Origin: Hymenopus coronatus
Lineage: Eukaryota; Arthropoda; Insecta; Mantodea; Hymenopodidae
DNA length: 64,000 nt
Reading direction: 5' to 3'
Assembly: GCA_030762935.1 (NCBI GenBank)
Contig: CM060886.1
Coordinates: forward strand, 32,721,509 to 32,785,508
Part shown: one piece after another, positions 44,926 to 56,868 of the stretch
How the letters are laid out: each line of letters begins with the position of its first letter
Numbering within the stretch: position 1 is the stretch's first letter
Position numbers and translations under genes: made by a program
The notes under the pieces: generated by a model
What the model was told of the DNA's origin: nothing
The model's input: only the letters and a program-made list of their open reading frames with translations
The model's database searches: none

Positions 44926-45894
44926 ACACGCCACAGTTTATGCAAGCAAGTGTACTTATTTCAGTTTTCTTGAATTATGTTTATATCGAGTATGATTTAC
45001 TTTCAAATTAGAACATTCAATTGTTTAGTTCTATTTAATGCAGTATAAGAAATTGCTAAAATATAAAACTCTACAAATAACAACTGCTTCGTAGTCTATT
45101 TTTTGTTGAAATATTCCAGATCTGTGTTCTAACTTGGGGAATGTTTTTTCATCACACCCATCTTTCAAGAGTTACCGCATGATAAATCTAAAGGTTTCTC
45201 GTTCAGTTTCCACCCTCAGAATGTCATCAAGCGTATAATGTGCGATTTAAGAGGAAAAGTTCTAAACTTGAACACATTTTGCAAAATTAATTCTCTTCTT
45301 TTTAGCCGAAAAGCTACTTTAGAATATAAGCTATAAAATTCATCTTTACAATGCACCCGCATCTATGTTTAATAATTTTTGGCATCGTAAGCTCCCATAG
45401 CGTTACTATTGTATGTATCTATACTCTCAAAAAAATTGCTTGCTGTTAGAGAAATGATTCTGATCCTGTTTTAAGAACTATAAATGTTGATGTACCACAA
45501 TGCTATTACAGAATTTGAAAAATAAAGATAGAAAACGTTACGTAACTGTTCAAAAGAATGCGTCATTTAGGCTTTCCAGGTAGAATCGTACTTCCAAACA
45601 GACGTTTCCTAGATTTTCTTCAGCCCTCATAATGCCTTGAGATACGATAAATTTAAACCTAAAAGTTTCCTTCCCAAATTATCTTTCCCAAGTCTCATTT
45701 CATCCCGTGTATCACCAGCCTGTGGTGTCGTATGTAGCAAGTACGGATATTAAACACTATTAAAATATTACGTGGAGTGTTCATATGACCTTCGTTGCTC
45801 ATTATTTTTACAAAAGCCTGTTATATTCTTGTGAATACAGATAAAACATTCATTACATATTTTGTAGTACTTGAAGAAAACAAATCTGATGTGT
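44926..45894. other. Unassigned AT-rich spacer
   Basis: No gene or recognised repeat. Confidence 0.4.
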
Positions 45895-46650
45895 TCCATT
45901 CACATAACTTTCTCTACATCGCTATAAGAAGTTATTGTTTAAAATCTTATTTTTCTATCTACTTTAAGATAATTGAGATAAACATTAGCAGAAATTGCCT
46001 TAATTACTTGTTCTCTTGCAAGTAGCAGGAAAATAAGAGAACACACTACGCTAAAATGATAGTCAAGTCTTTTAAAACCCGGTTGCTATGTGGATGAAAA
46101 CCATTTATATGCAGGGTGAAGAGTTTACAACTTTCCATGTGGAAAAAGCTTAAGTATTTAAATCTGAAACAAATAACAAGGAATATCTCAGAAATGTTCA
46201 ATTCAACGAAAAAATGTTTATGTGTTTGTGTTTGTGTGTTATAAGTTGTGTTTTAACGTGATCTACATTTTTTGTGCAGTAAGTTTTTGTCTATCTCTTA
46301 AGGTTTACCAGTTACGCAAAATTCAGCAAAATTCATTCGGAATATAGAGGTCTTTAGAGGCTCTTCCCAGAAAATTCAAGATATCCATTTTATTTGCCAT
46401 ATAATATATCTTTAATGTACGATTTTTTAATCAAAGTCTTTAGAGGCATTTTTGTGAAAATCAAAATTTTTGAAATTTTTTCCATGTAAAAGGTAATTTG
46501 CGTTGGGGGAATTTTTATCAAAATCTTCATGTTGAATCCCCGGAAGATACTAAACGTAAATACCAAGTTTGGCATTTTACCGAATTTTTGAGTTATAGTG
46601 TACAGAGACATACACACACACGCGCACACGCGGATCGTTTTCAGGAAATA
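45895..46650 (-). repeat. PE repeat, copy 23, P end missing
   Basis: Starts TCTGATGTGTTCCATTCAC and stops after the CACACGCGCACACGCGGATC tract. Confidence 0.85.
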
Positions 46651-46681
46651 CTGTACTTATTAATCTAACATAAATACTGTA

Positions 46682-46967
46682 AAATGTAAATGTCCTGTTA
46701 TTTATGGACGCTTTTTAACTACTGTGGTTCTCAGCATCCCATTCTAAATTGAGCGTGAAAGACCGCTTAAGAGGCCCCTCAATCAGGCTTGAGGTTCTTT
46801 TACGTGCCGTAAATCTACGACACGGGACCAACGGCTTTACTTCCCTTCCGAAGGAAGCCATGCTAAGGATTATTACGCCCGAAAACATCCAGCGTCCTCC
46901 GCCGGGTTTGAACCCGCGACCTTGGGTATATGAAGTCAGCATGGTAACCATTACACCACGGAGGGTG
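46682..46967 (-). mobile_element. tRNA-derived SINE (family A), copy 6, best preserved
   Basis: Exact 14-base target duplication ACATAAATACTGTA at 46668-46681 and 46968-46981. The minus-strand head is CCCTCCGTGGTGTAATGGTT, the B box GCGGGTTCAAACCCGG and acceptor-like pairing CCTCCG/CGGAGG. The tail ends CATAAATAACAGGACATTT then ACATTTT. At 286 bases it gives the family's full length and ends. Confidence 0.9.
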
Positions 46968-47042
46968 ACATAAATACTGTATAATAATCTAATTCTGAAA
47001 ATAGTCATCGAAAGCAACATTAAAACAGTTTCTGAACATTCA

Positions 47043-47478
47043 AACAAATAACTAGGAATATTTGGAAATGGTTAACTCAAAAGAGAAATGGGCACAAATA
47101 ATGCGTTTTAATTAAATGTATATGTTTTGTGTAGTAAAATTTTCTCTCATCTGGAACGGTTTACCAGTTATGCATATGGTATTCAGAATGAAGAAAATTT
47201 CACAGGATATTGCCAGAAAATTCAAAATATAAATTTAATTTCTTATGAAAACATTATAAACAAACGGTAGTTTTAATCAAATCCCTTAAAATAATCTTTC
47301 TGAAATAAACATTTTCGTCTAATTTGCCTTATGAAAACTTGCTTGGGCTGGGAAATTACTTGAAAATCTTCCTTTTGTATTCTTGGATGATAAGGAACTC
47401 AAACATAAAGTTTGGTATTTAACAGACTTTTTGCTGTTCTCATACACATATACAGCACAATACAACACACACACGTGT
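47043..47478 (-). repeat. PE repeat, copy 24, diverged, both ends missing
   Basis: Aligns from AACTAGGAATATTTGGAAAT to the ACACACACACGTG tract and is cut by the P end of copy 25. Confidence 0.7.
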
Positions 47479-47482
47479 TTTT

Positions 47483-47950
47483 ACTTTCTCTATACGTACT
47501 ATGTATAGAGAAGGTATTGTAATGCACCCAAAAATTCGATACCGAGATTTCACCGGAAATACATGTTTTAGGATACCTTGTATACAAAAAGAGCATTTTT
47601 AGAAAAATGTCTGGGTGTGTGTGTGTCTGCCTGTGTGTCTGTTGGCAGCATAGCTCAAAAGCGAAAATGTCGTTAAATACCAAACTTGGTATTTAAGTTC
47701 AGTATCTTCCAAGGATGCGACACGAAGATTTTCAAGAAACTTCCCCCATTCCCAACTACCCTTCACATGGAAAAGTTTTGATAAATTTTTATGTTCTAAA
47801 ACATAGCTGTAATAATTTTGATTAAAATATCGTATATTAAGGATATATACCTGACAAATAATTTGTATATCTTGAATTTTCTGGGAATAGCCTCTGAAGA
47901 CTACTTTATTCTGGATGAATTTTACGGAATTTTGCATAACTGGTAAACCG
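47483..47950 (+). repeat. PE repeat, copy 25, P-end half
   Basis: The P palindrome is collapsed to CTATACGTACTATGTATAGAG. It stops at TAAACCGTA, replaced by non-PE sequence. Confidence 0.85.
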
Positions 47951-48100
47951 TATAGACCAAACTGCAGAGATCATGTCCATGCATGTCAAATAATAGAATA
48001 ACAAAATATTCAAAACAATATAACCCGACAGGAGGGAGGAAAAGTGGACGTCATTTATAAAGATGCCATTAAAAATTCTGAGGCCTAATCCTTGAGGACG

Positions 48101-48126
48101 ATGATGATGATGATCATCATCATCAT
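48101..48126. repeat. Perfect 26-base trinucleotide palindrome
   Basis: ATGATGATGATGA followed by TCATCATCATCAT, a self-complementary microsatellite able to form a 13-base-pair stem. It sits exactly at the left edge of a PE fragment. Confidence 0.9.
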
Positions 48127-48366
48127 AATTTTGCATGTAAAGGGTAGTTTGGTGTGGAAAGAGACTCTTGAATATGTTCTTGAATATCCTTGGAAGATGC
48201 AGAACTTCAAGTTCAATGTTACATTATGTTACCCGCATCAAAGCTGTGTCTAAACAAGCTTTTCTTTAGTTTAGGACCTCAAAATAGGCATTTCTAGTGA
48301 AATATACATTTCAAATGTTGGGTGTAATACAATATATTTTGTAATATACGTAATAGAGCAAGTAAA
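48127..48366 (-). repeat. PE repeat, copy 26, P-end fragment
   Basis: Contains GCATGTAAAGGGTAGTTTGG through to a decayed P end (TAATAGAGCAAGTAAAAAT). Confidence 0.65.
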
Positions 48367-48376
48367 AATATTTTTT

Positions 48377-49222
48377 ACTTCCTCTATACGTACTATGTAC
48401 ATAATGTATAGAGAAGGTATTGCACTCCGCTCAAAAATTCGATACCGAGATTTCTCCGGAAATATATATTTTAGGGTCCCCTGCATCCACAAAAGCATTT
48501 CAGAAAAAGGTCGGTGTGTGTATGTGTGTGTATCCATGTGCCTATGAACACGATATTTCAAAACGAAAAGTCGGTAAAATACCAAACTTGGTTTAAATTT
48601 AGTATCTGCGCGAATCTTTTGAGAAAACTCCCCCACTCCAAACTACCCTTTATATGCAGCATTTTTCGAAATGCTGATTTTCTCAAAAATGGCTCTAAAG
48701 ATTTTGATTAAAATATGGTATTTAAAGATATTTACCTGACAAATAGAATGTATATCTTGAATTTTCTGGGAATATCCCCTGAAGACTACTTTATTCTGGA
48801 TGAATTTTACGGAATTTTGCGTAACTGCTAAACCGTAAGAGATGGACAAAAACTTAATGCACAAAAAATGTGGAGCACGTTATAACACACAATTTATGCT
48901 ATATACATTTTTTTCGTGGAGTTGATCGTTTTTTGTGATATTCCTTGCTTTTGGTTTCAGCTTTAAAAAAACTTATACTTTTTTCATATAGGAATTCGTC
49001 AACTCCTGTTTATACAAACAAAGGAACTTAAGTTACATAGCAACCAGCTTTTGACTGTCACTTCAACCATTATTTCGCGTCTACTTACAAGGAAGCAAGT
49101 AATAAGAATATTTCTGCTATTTTTTTTTTTTTTCGATTATCATGAAGTAAATAGAAGCTTAAGCTTTTTAATAATATGTTTTTCAGGTATGTAGAGAAAG
49201 TCATGTGAATGGAACACTTCGA
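48377..49222 (+). mobile_element. PE repeat, copy 27, near full length
   Basis: P palindrome intact (CTATACGTACTATGTACATA). The T end is GTGAATGGAACACTTCGAT. It stands head to head with copy 26, about 10 T-rich bases apart. Confidence 0.85.
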
Positions 49223-49690
49223 TTTTTATAAAACTATCACAAATTTAGATGCGAAATGCGGATTGAATCGATCGGGAGCGTGGGTTTTGATCAGTGTATG
49301 GGACGGGTATTCCCACATTGGTGACTGATGAGGTACGTTAAGCCGGGATTCCTACTCTTGGATGACGGTATTTAAGGACTCGAGGTTTGCTGACTACACG
49401 CAGGCTCATTACCAACTCACCTTTGTGTGCTCACAGATAGACTAATTAGGACCTTGCTCTACGGAATTATTGTTACATTTAAGGCTTAACTGTGAGCCAA
49501 TCTGTGTGCTAATGACTCTGTATAGTTATAACATGTTACAAACGGCCCCCCAAACGAGACAAATCGCCTGTGGTGTAATTCTCGGGTGGGATTTTTATTC
49601 CAGCAGCGTCATTCCCCAGTAGAGCTTGAAGTGCATGGATAGATGTGTGTTTCAAGTTGTAGAATAAGGAAGCCAGGATGAAGTTTTTTT
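49223..49690. other. Unassigned spacer of balanced composition
   Basis: Contains GGTATTTAAGGAC (about 49367) and CCCACATTGGTGACTGATG (about 49311), features that could belong to a decayed LTR and leader, but no direct repeat or terminal pair confirms it. Confidence 0.3.
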
Positions 49691-49963
49691 ATTTTCTCTA
49701 TACGTACTATGTACATAGTGTTTAGAGAAGGTATTGCACTCCACCAAAAAATTCGATAGCGAGACTTCACCGGAAATATATGTTTTAGGGTCCCCTGTAT
49801 CCAAAAAAAGTGTTTTCAGAAAAAAGTCCGTGTGTGTGTCCATGTGTCCATGTGTCCGTGTGTCAGTGTGTCCGTGTGTCCATGTGTCAGCGCACACGAT
49901 AACTCAAAAACGGAAAGTCGGTAAAATACCAAACTTGGTATTTAAGTTTAGTGTCTTCTAGGG
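49691..49963 (+). repeat. PE repeat, copy 28, P-end third
   Basis: Intact P palindrome and a GTCC/GTCA tract. It ends inside the 'gtatcttccaggg' block at 49963, where the sequence turns back on itself. Confidence 0.85.
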
Positions 49964-50140
49964 AGTTATCGTGTTCACAGACATACGGACACACACACAT
50001 GGACCTTTTTCTGAAAATGCTTTTTATGGATACAGGGGGTCCTAAAACATGTATTTCCGGTGAAATCTCGGTATCAATTTTTTTGGTGGAGTGCAATACA
50101 TTCTCTATTCACTATGTACATGGTGAGTATAGAGAAAGTA
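49964..50140 (-). repeat. PE repeat, copy 29, P-end fifth, inverted against copy 28
   Basis: Begins GAGTTATCGTGTTCACAG and runs to a P palindrome and AGAGAAAGTA. Copies 28 and 29 together form a hairpin-like inverted pair of about 450 bases with P palindromes at both outer ends. Confidence 0.85.
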
Positions 50141-50514
50141 AAAATGTAACTTTTGTATAGCTTTTTTAATTATTAACTTTTTATGCTCAGAAGCGTATGC
50201 TTTAGAATCCCATCTTCTCCTACAACTTTATGAAATGAGGTCGAAAAGTTTTTCGAGTGTTCTATAGAATAAAACTAAGTAGCAGAAAATTTTATATTAG
50301 TTTCCTGTACAAAATAAAAAGCATTTAGCGTATTCATAACAAATATTTTATGTCTTCTGCTCTCATATTTTTTTTTTAAATGTATGAACCATACAGTATG
50401 TAAAAATCCAGTATTTAGTTTAATTAGTCATAGTGGCTTCAATATCCAGTGCAATTTTCTATCTCTTTGCATTAAACTGTAAGAGGAGATGCTTTCAATT
50501 GTAGAATAATGCTA
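50141..50514. other. Unassigned AT-rich spacer
   Basis: No gene or recognised repeat. Confidence 0.4.
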
Positions 50515-51165
50515 AAATGTACCATTCACATGAATTTATCTACATCTCTGCAACAAATTATTCTTCAAAAACTTATACTTCTATTTACTTCATGCTAATC
50601 AGAAAAAATTAGCAGAAATAGTCTTATTACTGCTTCCTTGTAAGTAGAAGCGATATAAGGGATAAAGTGATATTCAAAAGCTGGTTACTATGCCACTGAA
50701 ATTCCTTGGTTTGTATGAACAGCAGTTGACCAATTGCTGTATGAGAAAAGTATGAGCTTTTCATAGCAGAAACCAAAAACAAGGAATGTCTAAAAAACGA
50801 CGAACTCCACGAAAAGAATATACATAGCATAAAGTGTGTGTTTTAACGTGCTCTACATTCATCCAGAATAAACTACTCTTCAGAGGCTATTCCCAGAAAA
50901 TTCAAGATATACATTTTATTTGTCTTTAATATACCATATTTTATTCAAAATCATTAGAGCCATTTTTGAGAAAATACAATTTTCGAAAAAATATGGACGT
51001 AAAGGATAGTTTGGGGTGCCGGGATTTTTCTGAAAATCTTCGTGTCGCATCCCTGGAAACTTAAATACCAAGTTTGGTATTTTACCGACTTTTCGTTTTT
51101 GAGTTATCGTGTTCAAAGACACACGGACACACACACACACACGGACCTTTTTAGAAAACGCTTTT
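50515..51165 (-). repeat. PE repeat, copy 30, truncated P end
   Basis: Follows the consensus from ATGTACCATTCACATGAAT to GAAAACGCTTTT, where copy 31 starts in the opposite direction. Confidence 0.85.
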
Positions 51166-51166
51166 T

Positions 51167-52010
51167 ACTTTCTCTATAGGCCCTATGCTCAGTGTATAGA
51201 GAATGTATTGCACTCCACCAAAAAATCCGATACCGAGATTGCACCGGAAATATATGTTTTAGGATCCCCTTTATCTAAAAAAAGCATTTTCGGAAAAAGG
51301 TCCGTGTGTGTGTGTGTGTCCGTGTGTCCGTGTGCCTGTGAACACGATAACTCAAAAACGAAAAATAGGTAGAATACCAAACCTGGTATTTAAGTTTAGC
51401 ATCTTCCAGGGATGCGACACGAAGATTTTACATGGAACTTTTTTCGAAAGTTTTGATTTTCTCAAAAATGGCTCTAACGATTTTGATTAAAATTTCGTAT
51501 ATTAAAGATATTTACCTGACAAATAAAATGTATATCTTGAATTTTCTGGGAATAGCCTCTGAAGAGTAGTTTATTCTGGATGAATTTTACTAAATTTTGA
51601 ATAACTGCTAAACCGTAAGAGATGGACAAAAACTTACCACATAAAAATGTAGAGCACGTTAAAACACACAATTTATGTTATATACATTTTTTTCGTGGAG
51701 TTCGTCGTTTTTGTGACATTCCTTATTTTTGGTTTCTGCTATGAAAAACTTGTACATTTCTCATACAGGAATTTGTCAACTGCTGTCCATACAAACAAAG
51801 GAACTTCAGTGACATAGCAACCAGCTTTTGATTATCACTTTAACCTATGGTACTCCCTTATTTCACCTCTACTTACAAGGAAGCAAGTAATATGGCTATT
51901 TCTGCTAATGTTTTACAATTAGTATGAAGTTAATAGAAGTATAAGTTTTTTAAGAATAATTTGTTGAAGGGATATAGAGAAAGTCATGTGAATGCTACAC
52001 ATCAGATTTT
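51167..52010 (+). mobile_element. PE repeat, copy 31, near full length
   Basis: The P palindrome is altered (CTATAGGCCCTATGCTCAGTG). About 60 bases are missing where GAAGATTTT joins ACATGGAAC. The T end is complete (GCTACACATCAGATTTT). Confidence 0.85.
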
Positions 52011-52126
52011 TTTGGATATTGGGGACCCTAAAGCATATATTTCCGGTGAAATCTCGGTATGGAATTTTTGGGTGGAGTGCAATACCTTCTCTATACTCTA
52101 TGTACATAGTAAGTATGGAGAAAATA
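52011..52126 (-). repeat. PE repeat, copy 32, P-end fragment
   Basis: Joins copy 31's terminal T run directly at TTTGGATATTGGGGACCC and ends in a P palindrome (CTATACTCTATGTACATAG). Confidence 0.85.
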
Positions 52127-52442
52127 AAAAGGATATGGGAGAAAATTAAGTGTAAAGTTTACATTGAGATATATAAATGAAGAAGGTTTTTCAAACTAAT
52201 ATAGTTTAATAAGTTACAACTGCTTTGGGTCCACGAAACGTCACAAAAACTAAAACAAGGCTAAAAGAGCTGATTGTTGAAATTGTTCCAATTCATAACT
52301 CCTATATTCTCTAAATTTCTACATTTCTTACAGTTTTATTAGCATTTCGAATCTCTGACTTAAAACTTATTTTTATACATACACAAATACTTTATTCAAT
52401 GATTTATTTAATAGAATAAATCGATGTATAAAAATAATTTAC
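52127..52442. other. Unassigned AT-rich spacer
   Basis: No recognised repeat. It would be intron if the candidate exon at 52443-52707 is real. Confidence 0.35.
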
Positions 52443-52707
52443 CGGTATTTCACTCCATTCTCAATTACATAAACAATATACTCTGTTCGATGTTTTCGAA
52501 AGACCCGCAATAATGCGAGGGCAGCACCATCTTCAAGCTCAGTAGATGTAACGTAAGCCAAAAGCGGTTCTCATTTTTCGCTCTTAGCCAATCTGCAAAC
52601 TTAAGGTATTGTGGAAAATCAAGTAACGTAACATGATCAAAATGGTGTTTAGTCTCGCTGGTGTATAGCTGCACTGTTACGTCAGTTATATCATCTTCCT
52701 TTTGCAG
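52443..52707 (-). CDS. Candidate exon (possibly frameshifted), unassigned
   Basis: On the minus strand an acceptor-like CATATTTTTTCAG ends at 52708, and a donor-like GTAAAT begins at 52442. The first 50 codons read LQKEDDITDVTVQLYTSET, then LLDFPQYLKFADWLRAKNEN. After one frame change near 52568 the rest reads LAYVTSTELEDGAALALLRV, then FRKHRTEYIVYVIENGVKY up to the donor. Without the shift the first frame stays open but ends in a stop near 52465. Both halves look protein-like and are not AT-rich shadow translation. No family was recognised. It could be a host exon, with the shift a sequence error or a sign of decay. The CAGCTG at the acceptor is self-complementary, so the acceptor could equally be read on the plus strand. 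Confidence 0.3.
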
Positions 52708-52819
52708 CTGAAAAAATATGGAAGTAGAGGTCTAATGGAGACTACATTCTTTGTTAAATGAGATACAGAGAAACCATCAATAAATAATCTTGGTTAATGT
52801 TCTTCTTTTTTTCTTACTT

Positions 52820-53185
52820 CTCTTGCACTTCCTGTTCCGCCTGTAGGATATTCAATCTTCTAGGATGATTACCTCCTTCAGGATTATAATTTCTAATAAA
52901 TACGTTATTGGTTTTTCTTTGATTTACTTCAGATGTTTTGGTTCATTTAGTTGAGATGTTTCTAGGATGATTTCTTCCTTCAGGATTATAATTTCTAATA
53001 AAAACCCTTATTGGTTTTTCTCTCGTTTAGTTCAGACATATTCGCTAATTTTCTTCTTCTTTTATATTTCTTTTTTGCGTATCCTGTTCCTCCTGTATAT
53101 TCCAATTTTACATGATTTCTTCCTAGAGGGTTATAGTTTCTAATAAAAACAGTATTATTTCATCTTTTATTTAATTCAGACCTTC
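52820..53185. repeat. Diverged triplicated segment
   Basis: The block GGATTATAATTTCTAATAAA recurs at 52881 and 52983 and as GGGTTATAGTTTCTAATAAA at 53128, each followed by a TTATT(G/T)..TTTTC..TTTA pattern and preceded by TTC-rich sequence. CCTGTTCC(G/T)CCTGTA occurs before the first and third units. Confidence 0.5.
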
Positions 53186-54094
53186 TCTCCAATTCTGTTT
53201 AATTCATTCTATATATACACAATTCTTCAGCAATGCTTTCTTTCATTTATTATTAAACCTCGTCAGGTGCACACATTAACACTTCTTGAACCTAATTTCT
53301 GGTGCGTATATTTTACTATCTTTGAGTATCTAATATCGCTTGCATACATTAGCTTAGGGACTTCTATGGTCTTTGTTTTGTATTCATGTTCTTAGTATCG
53401 TCCCACATATCTGCTGAAGATTACTTACCTTGTTAGGCAGGCATATATCTAAATCAACATTCAATCTCAACATAAGTCATTTTATTTTGAGACCTATTTC
53501 AGGATACTTATTCTTATTTTATAGGAGATTTTCTTCAGTGCATGGTTATTTTTGTTGGTGAAAGTTTTAATTAGGCTATGGTGATAATTACAGAATCAAC
53601 AATTCTTAACTTCATTTTAGTAACAATGATTTATGTTCATCTGATGAATAAAATCATCAAGTGAAACATAGATTACACACTGAAATGTTAATTTAAACCT
53701 TATCCTTCGCCTATATACCAATATCAAAGGCACGTTAGCTTTTTCAGATGTCATATCATTAAATCAACTTTTTTCTATAAATTTAAAAGATTGTATTTAT
53801 TTCATATTAGAAAGGTATGATAGATGCATGGTATCCTTTAATTAGGGCGCATTTCACCATTAATTTCCTTACTTATTCTTTCTTTCTGAATAAAAACAAA
53901 GATGAAAATGCAGTATTTTAAAATATTCGCATCCTAATTTAAACGGTACCAATAATAATTTACAGTCAAAATTGCTTATCAGCAGAAATAAGAATGTAAC
54001 AAGTTTAAAACTAACAACCAAAAGATGATTTTTTTAGAATATATACTGAGAAGCTAAGAATTTAAACTTCAATTTTATTAATTACAAATTCATA
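53186..54094. other. Unassigned AT-rich spacer
   Basis: No gene or recognised repeat. Confidence 0.4.
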
Positions 54095-54655
54095 TATTTA
54101 TTTATCCTGGTTGGAGTTTAGGTCATAAGGCCTTCTCTTCCATTCTACCAGCAATACATTAAATTCAATACAGAAGTGATACAATGAATAAAAGAATAAA
54201 GAACAAAAATACAATTCTATACAACTTAACAAAAATATATATAAAATGGTTCAACAAATATACTGAAATAAAAATAATCGAAAAAAACAGTAAACCAAAT
54301 TATTTTAAATGAGATATTCATGTAGGTTGAAACACATATTAGTGATGTTTACAACTGAAATGCATATTAATTGCCAGCACATAAAATATTAATAACAATA
54401 ATGAAAGTAGTGATGTATTTATCATATTAATACAGCAGCAGATTAGGTTTGATTACAAATGTATGCCCTGATTTTCTGCTTGAACAGTATAACGTTCCGG
54501 CAGTCCCTTACGTCTTCAGGGAGGGAATTCCAAAGACGAGCTAAATCTGTTATAAATGATGATGATGATGAACATGCTACTGGCTGGTTGAAATCAAATT
54601 TCTCATGACTTGGCCGTTTAGAGTGAAACTGGTTGCAGCCTGCCGCCAGTACAGC
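54095..54655 (-). pseudogene. CR1/L2-type LINE 3' end
   Basis: The minus-strand frame reads AAGCNQFHSKRPSHEKFD, then SSSSFITDLARLWNSLPEDV, then FKQKIRAYICNQT and TAA at 54443. The (A)RLWNSLPEDV...F+..LR motif is the widely shared C-terminal signature of CR1/L2/jockey-type LINE polyproteins. A 3' untranslated region of about 350 bases ends GAGAAGGCCTTATGACC, then AACTCCAACCAGGATAAATA, a TAAATA-type tail that fits L2-like elements. Everything 5' of the last 70 codons is absent, as in a dead-on-arrival insertion. It borders the P end of PE copy 33. Confidence 0.65.
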
Positions 54656-54661
54656 CTTTTT

Positions 54662-54796
54662 ACTTTCTCTACACGTACTATGTACATAGTGTATAGAGAA
54701 GGTATTGTAATGCATCCTAAAATTCGATATCGAGATTTCACCGAAAATACATATTTTGAGACCCCCGAATAAAAAAAAAGCATTTTTAGAAAAATA

Positions 54797-54839
<43 letters not shown>

Positions 54840-55504
54840 AGCATAGCTCAAAAACGAAAAGACCGTTAAACACCAAACTTGGCATTTAAGTTTGTTATCT
54901 TGCAAGGATGTGACATGAAGATTTTCAAATAACTGCCCCTCTTTACATGGAACATTTTTAAAAAAATTTAATTTCTCAAAAATGTCTCTACAGATTTTGA
55001 TTAAAATCCCTTATATTTAAGATATTTATGTGACAAATAAAAAACGTATATCCCTAATTTTCTGGGAATAGCCTCTGAAGACATATTTATTCCGGATGAT
55101 TTTTATTGAATTTTGTATAAGTGGTAAACCGTAAGATATAGACAAAAACTTGATACACAAAAAATGTAGATCACGATAAAACACACAATTTATGTCAAAT
55201 ATATATTTTTTTCGTGGAGTTGATTGTGTTTTAGATATATTATTGATTTCAGATTTAAAAAACTTAAACTTTTCTAATACAGGAATTTGCCAACTCCTGT
55301 CTCTACAAAGGAACTTCAGTCACACAGCAACCAGCTTTTGGCTTTCACTTTAACTTATGGTACTCCCTTATTTCGCTTCTACTTACAAGGGAGCAAGTAA
55401 TAAGACTATTTCTGGTAATATTTCTCAATTGGCATGAGGTAAATAGAAGCATAAACTTCGTTGCAGAGATGTAGAGAAAGTCATGTGAATGGAACACATA
55501 AGAT
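54662..55504 (+). mobile_element. PE repeat, copy 33, near full length
   Basis: P palindrome CTACACGTACTATGTACATAG intact; T end GGAACACATAAGATT. The simple-repeat section is a pure (GT)20 at 54799-54838 rather than GTCC units. Confidence 0.9.
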
Positions 55505-56055
55505 TTTTTGGATAATACTAACTTTGTGCTGAGAAATATATTTACACCCCGGTTTTTGGTACCGCGTTCTCCCTTAGGCCTTTTGGCCTTCACTGCTATC
55601 AGAATCTACGACGCACAGTCTCCAATGGAAACTTAATTTATTTTCTAGTGAAATATCTAAACAACTCCACGATGACTTGGAACTCCGATCACACTTTCCT
55701 GGTCAACAGATCTGTATAGGCTTACCGCACTTATCCCTGCATGGCTATAGATCTGAAGTGTTTTCGCCCATTGACCTTCAACTCTTTACAGAATTTTGGC
55801 CACTATCCCCAGAATCTATCAGAGCATGGATATCTAATGCACTCATAGACATACCTTTTCACGGATGTTCCTTTTGAATTTTATTGCGCATTTAATTAAT
55901 GTCATGAATAATGTTCAGGACTGCAAAATAAATTAGCAAACCCAGACAGATATTTTTGCGTACACGAACCATTCATTTTGTATACTTTTATTATATATAT
56001 TATTTTGTATACATTTATACATTTCAGATTCACTCACTATCTGTTCAGATTTTAT
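55505..56055. other. Unassigned spacer
   Basis: A 66-codon + frame at 55677-55877 has a fairly balanced composition but no recognised motif and no clear splice sites. Confidence 0.35.
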
Positions 56056-56813
56056 CATCTCTACTTAGTACATAGTACATAGAGAAGATATTGCATTCCA
56101 CCCAAAAATTCTATACCCAGATTCCACTGGAAATACACGTTTTGAGGCCCCTTGAATCCGTGTTTGTGTATGCTGGCGTGTCCGTTTGTTTGTGAACACG
56201 ATAATTCAAAAACGAAAAGTTGGTAAAATACCAAACTTGGTATTAAAGTTTAGTATCTTCTATGGATGCAACACAAAGATTTTGAGAAAAATTCCCCAAC
56301 TCAAAACTATCTTTATATGGAAAAAATTTCGAAAATGTTGTATTTCCTCAAAAATGGCTCTAACGGTTTTTAATAAAATTCTATATATTAAAGGTATTTA
56401 CATGACAAATAATAAGACGCATACCTTGAATTGATGTGTCAAAGATATCTTCATTCTAGATGACTTTTGCATAGTTGATAAAACGAACTGCATAAAAATG
56501 TAGAGCTGTAAAAACATATATATTTTTTTCGTAGAGTTTACCATTTCCGAGATATTCATTGTTATTGATTTCAGTTTCAATATTCTTATACGAAATTTAT
56601 ACTCTCTCATACGAAAATGTGTCAATTCCCTCTATCACCTAGCAACCAGTTTTTAAAAGATTTAACTATCGCCTGATACTTACTCCCTTATTTCCCTTCT
56701 GTTTACAAGAAAGCAAGTAAGTAATAAAACTATTTCTGCTAATATTTAATTCGATTAGCATATCGTAGATAGAATAATTAGTTTTTTAAGAATTACTTGT
56801 TACAGAGATGTAC
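56056..56813 (+). repeat. PE repeat, copy 34, diverged
   Basis: The P palindrome is reduced (CTACTTAGTACATAGTACATAG). The body shows many substitutions and the copy stops at TACAGAGATGTA before the T-end motif, so it is one of the older copies. Confidence 0.8.
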
Positions 56814-56868
56814 AAGAGATCCTGTTTTTCTTTTGTTTGGTTTTTTGGTTGTAGTGTTAAGATTTTAC

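Noticed and set aside
49260..49560. A solo LTR
   Set aside because: TATTTAAGG and ACATTGGTGACTGATG are suggestive, but no terminal pair or target duplication could be found.
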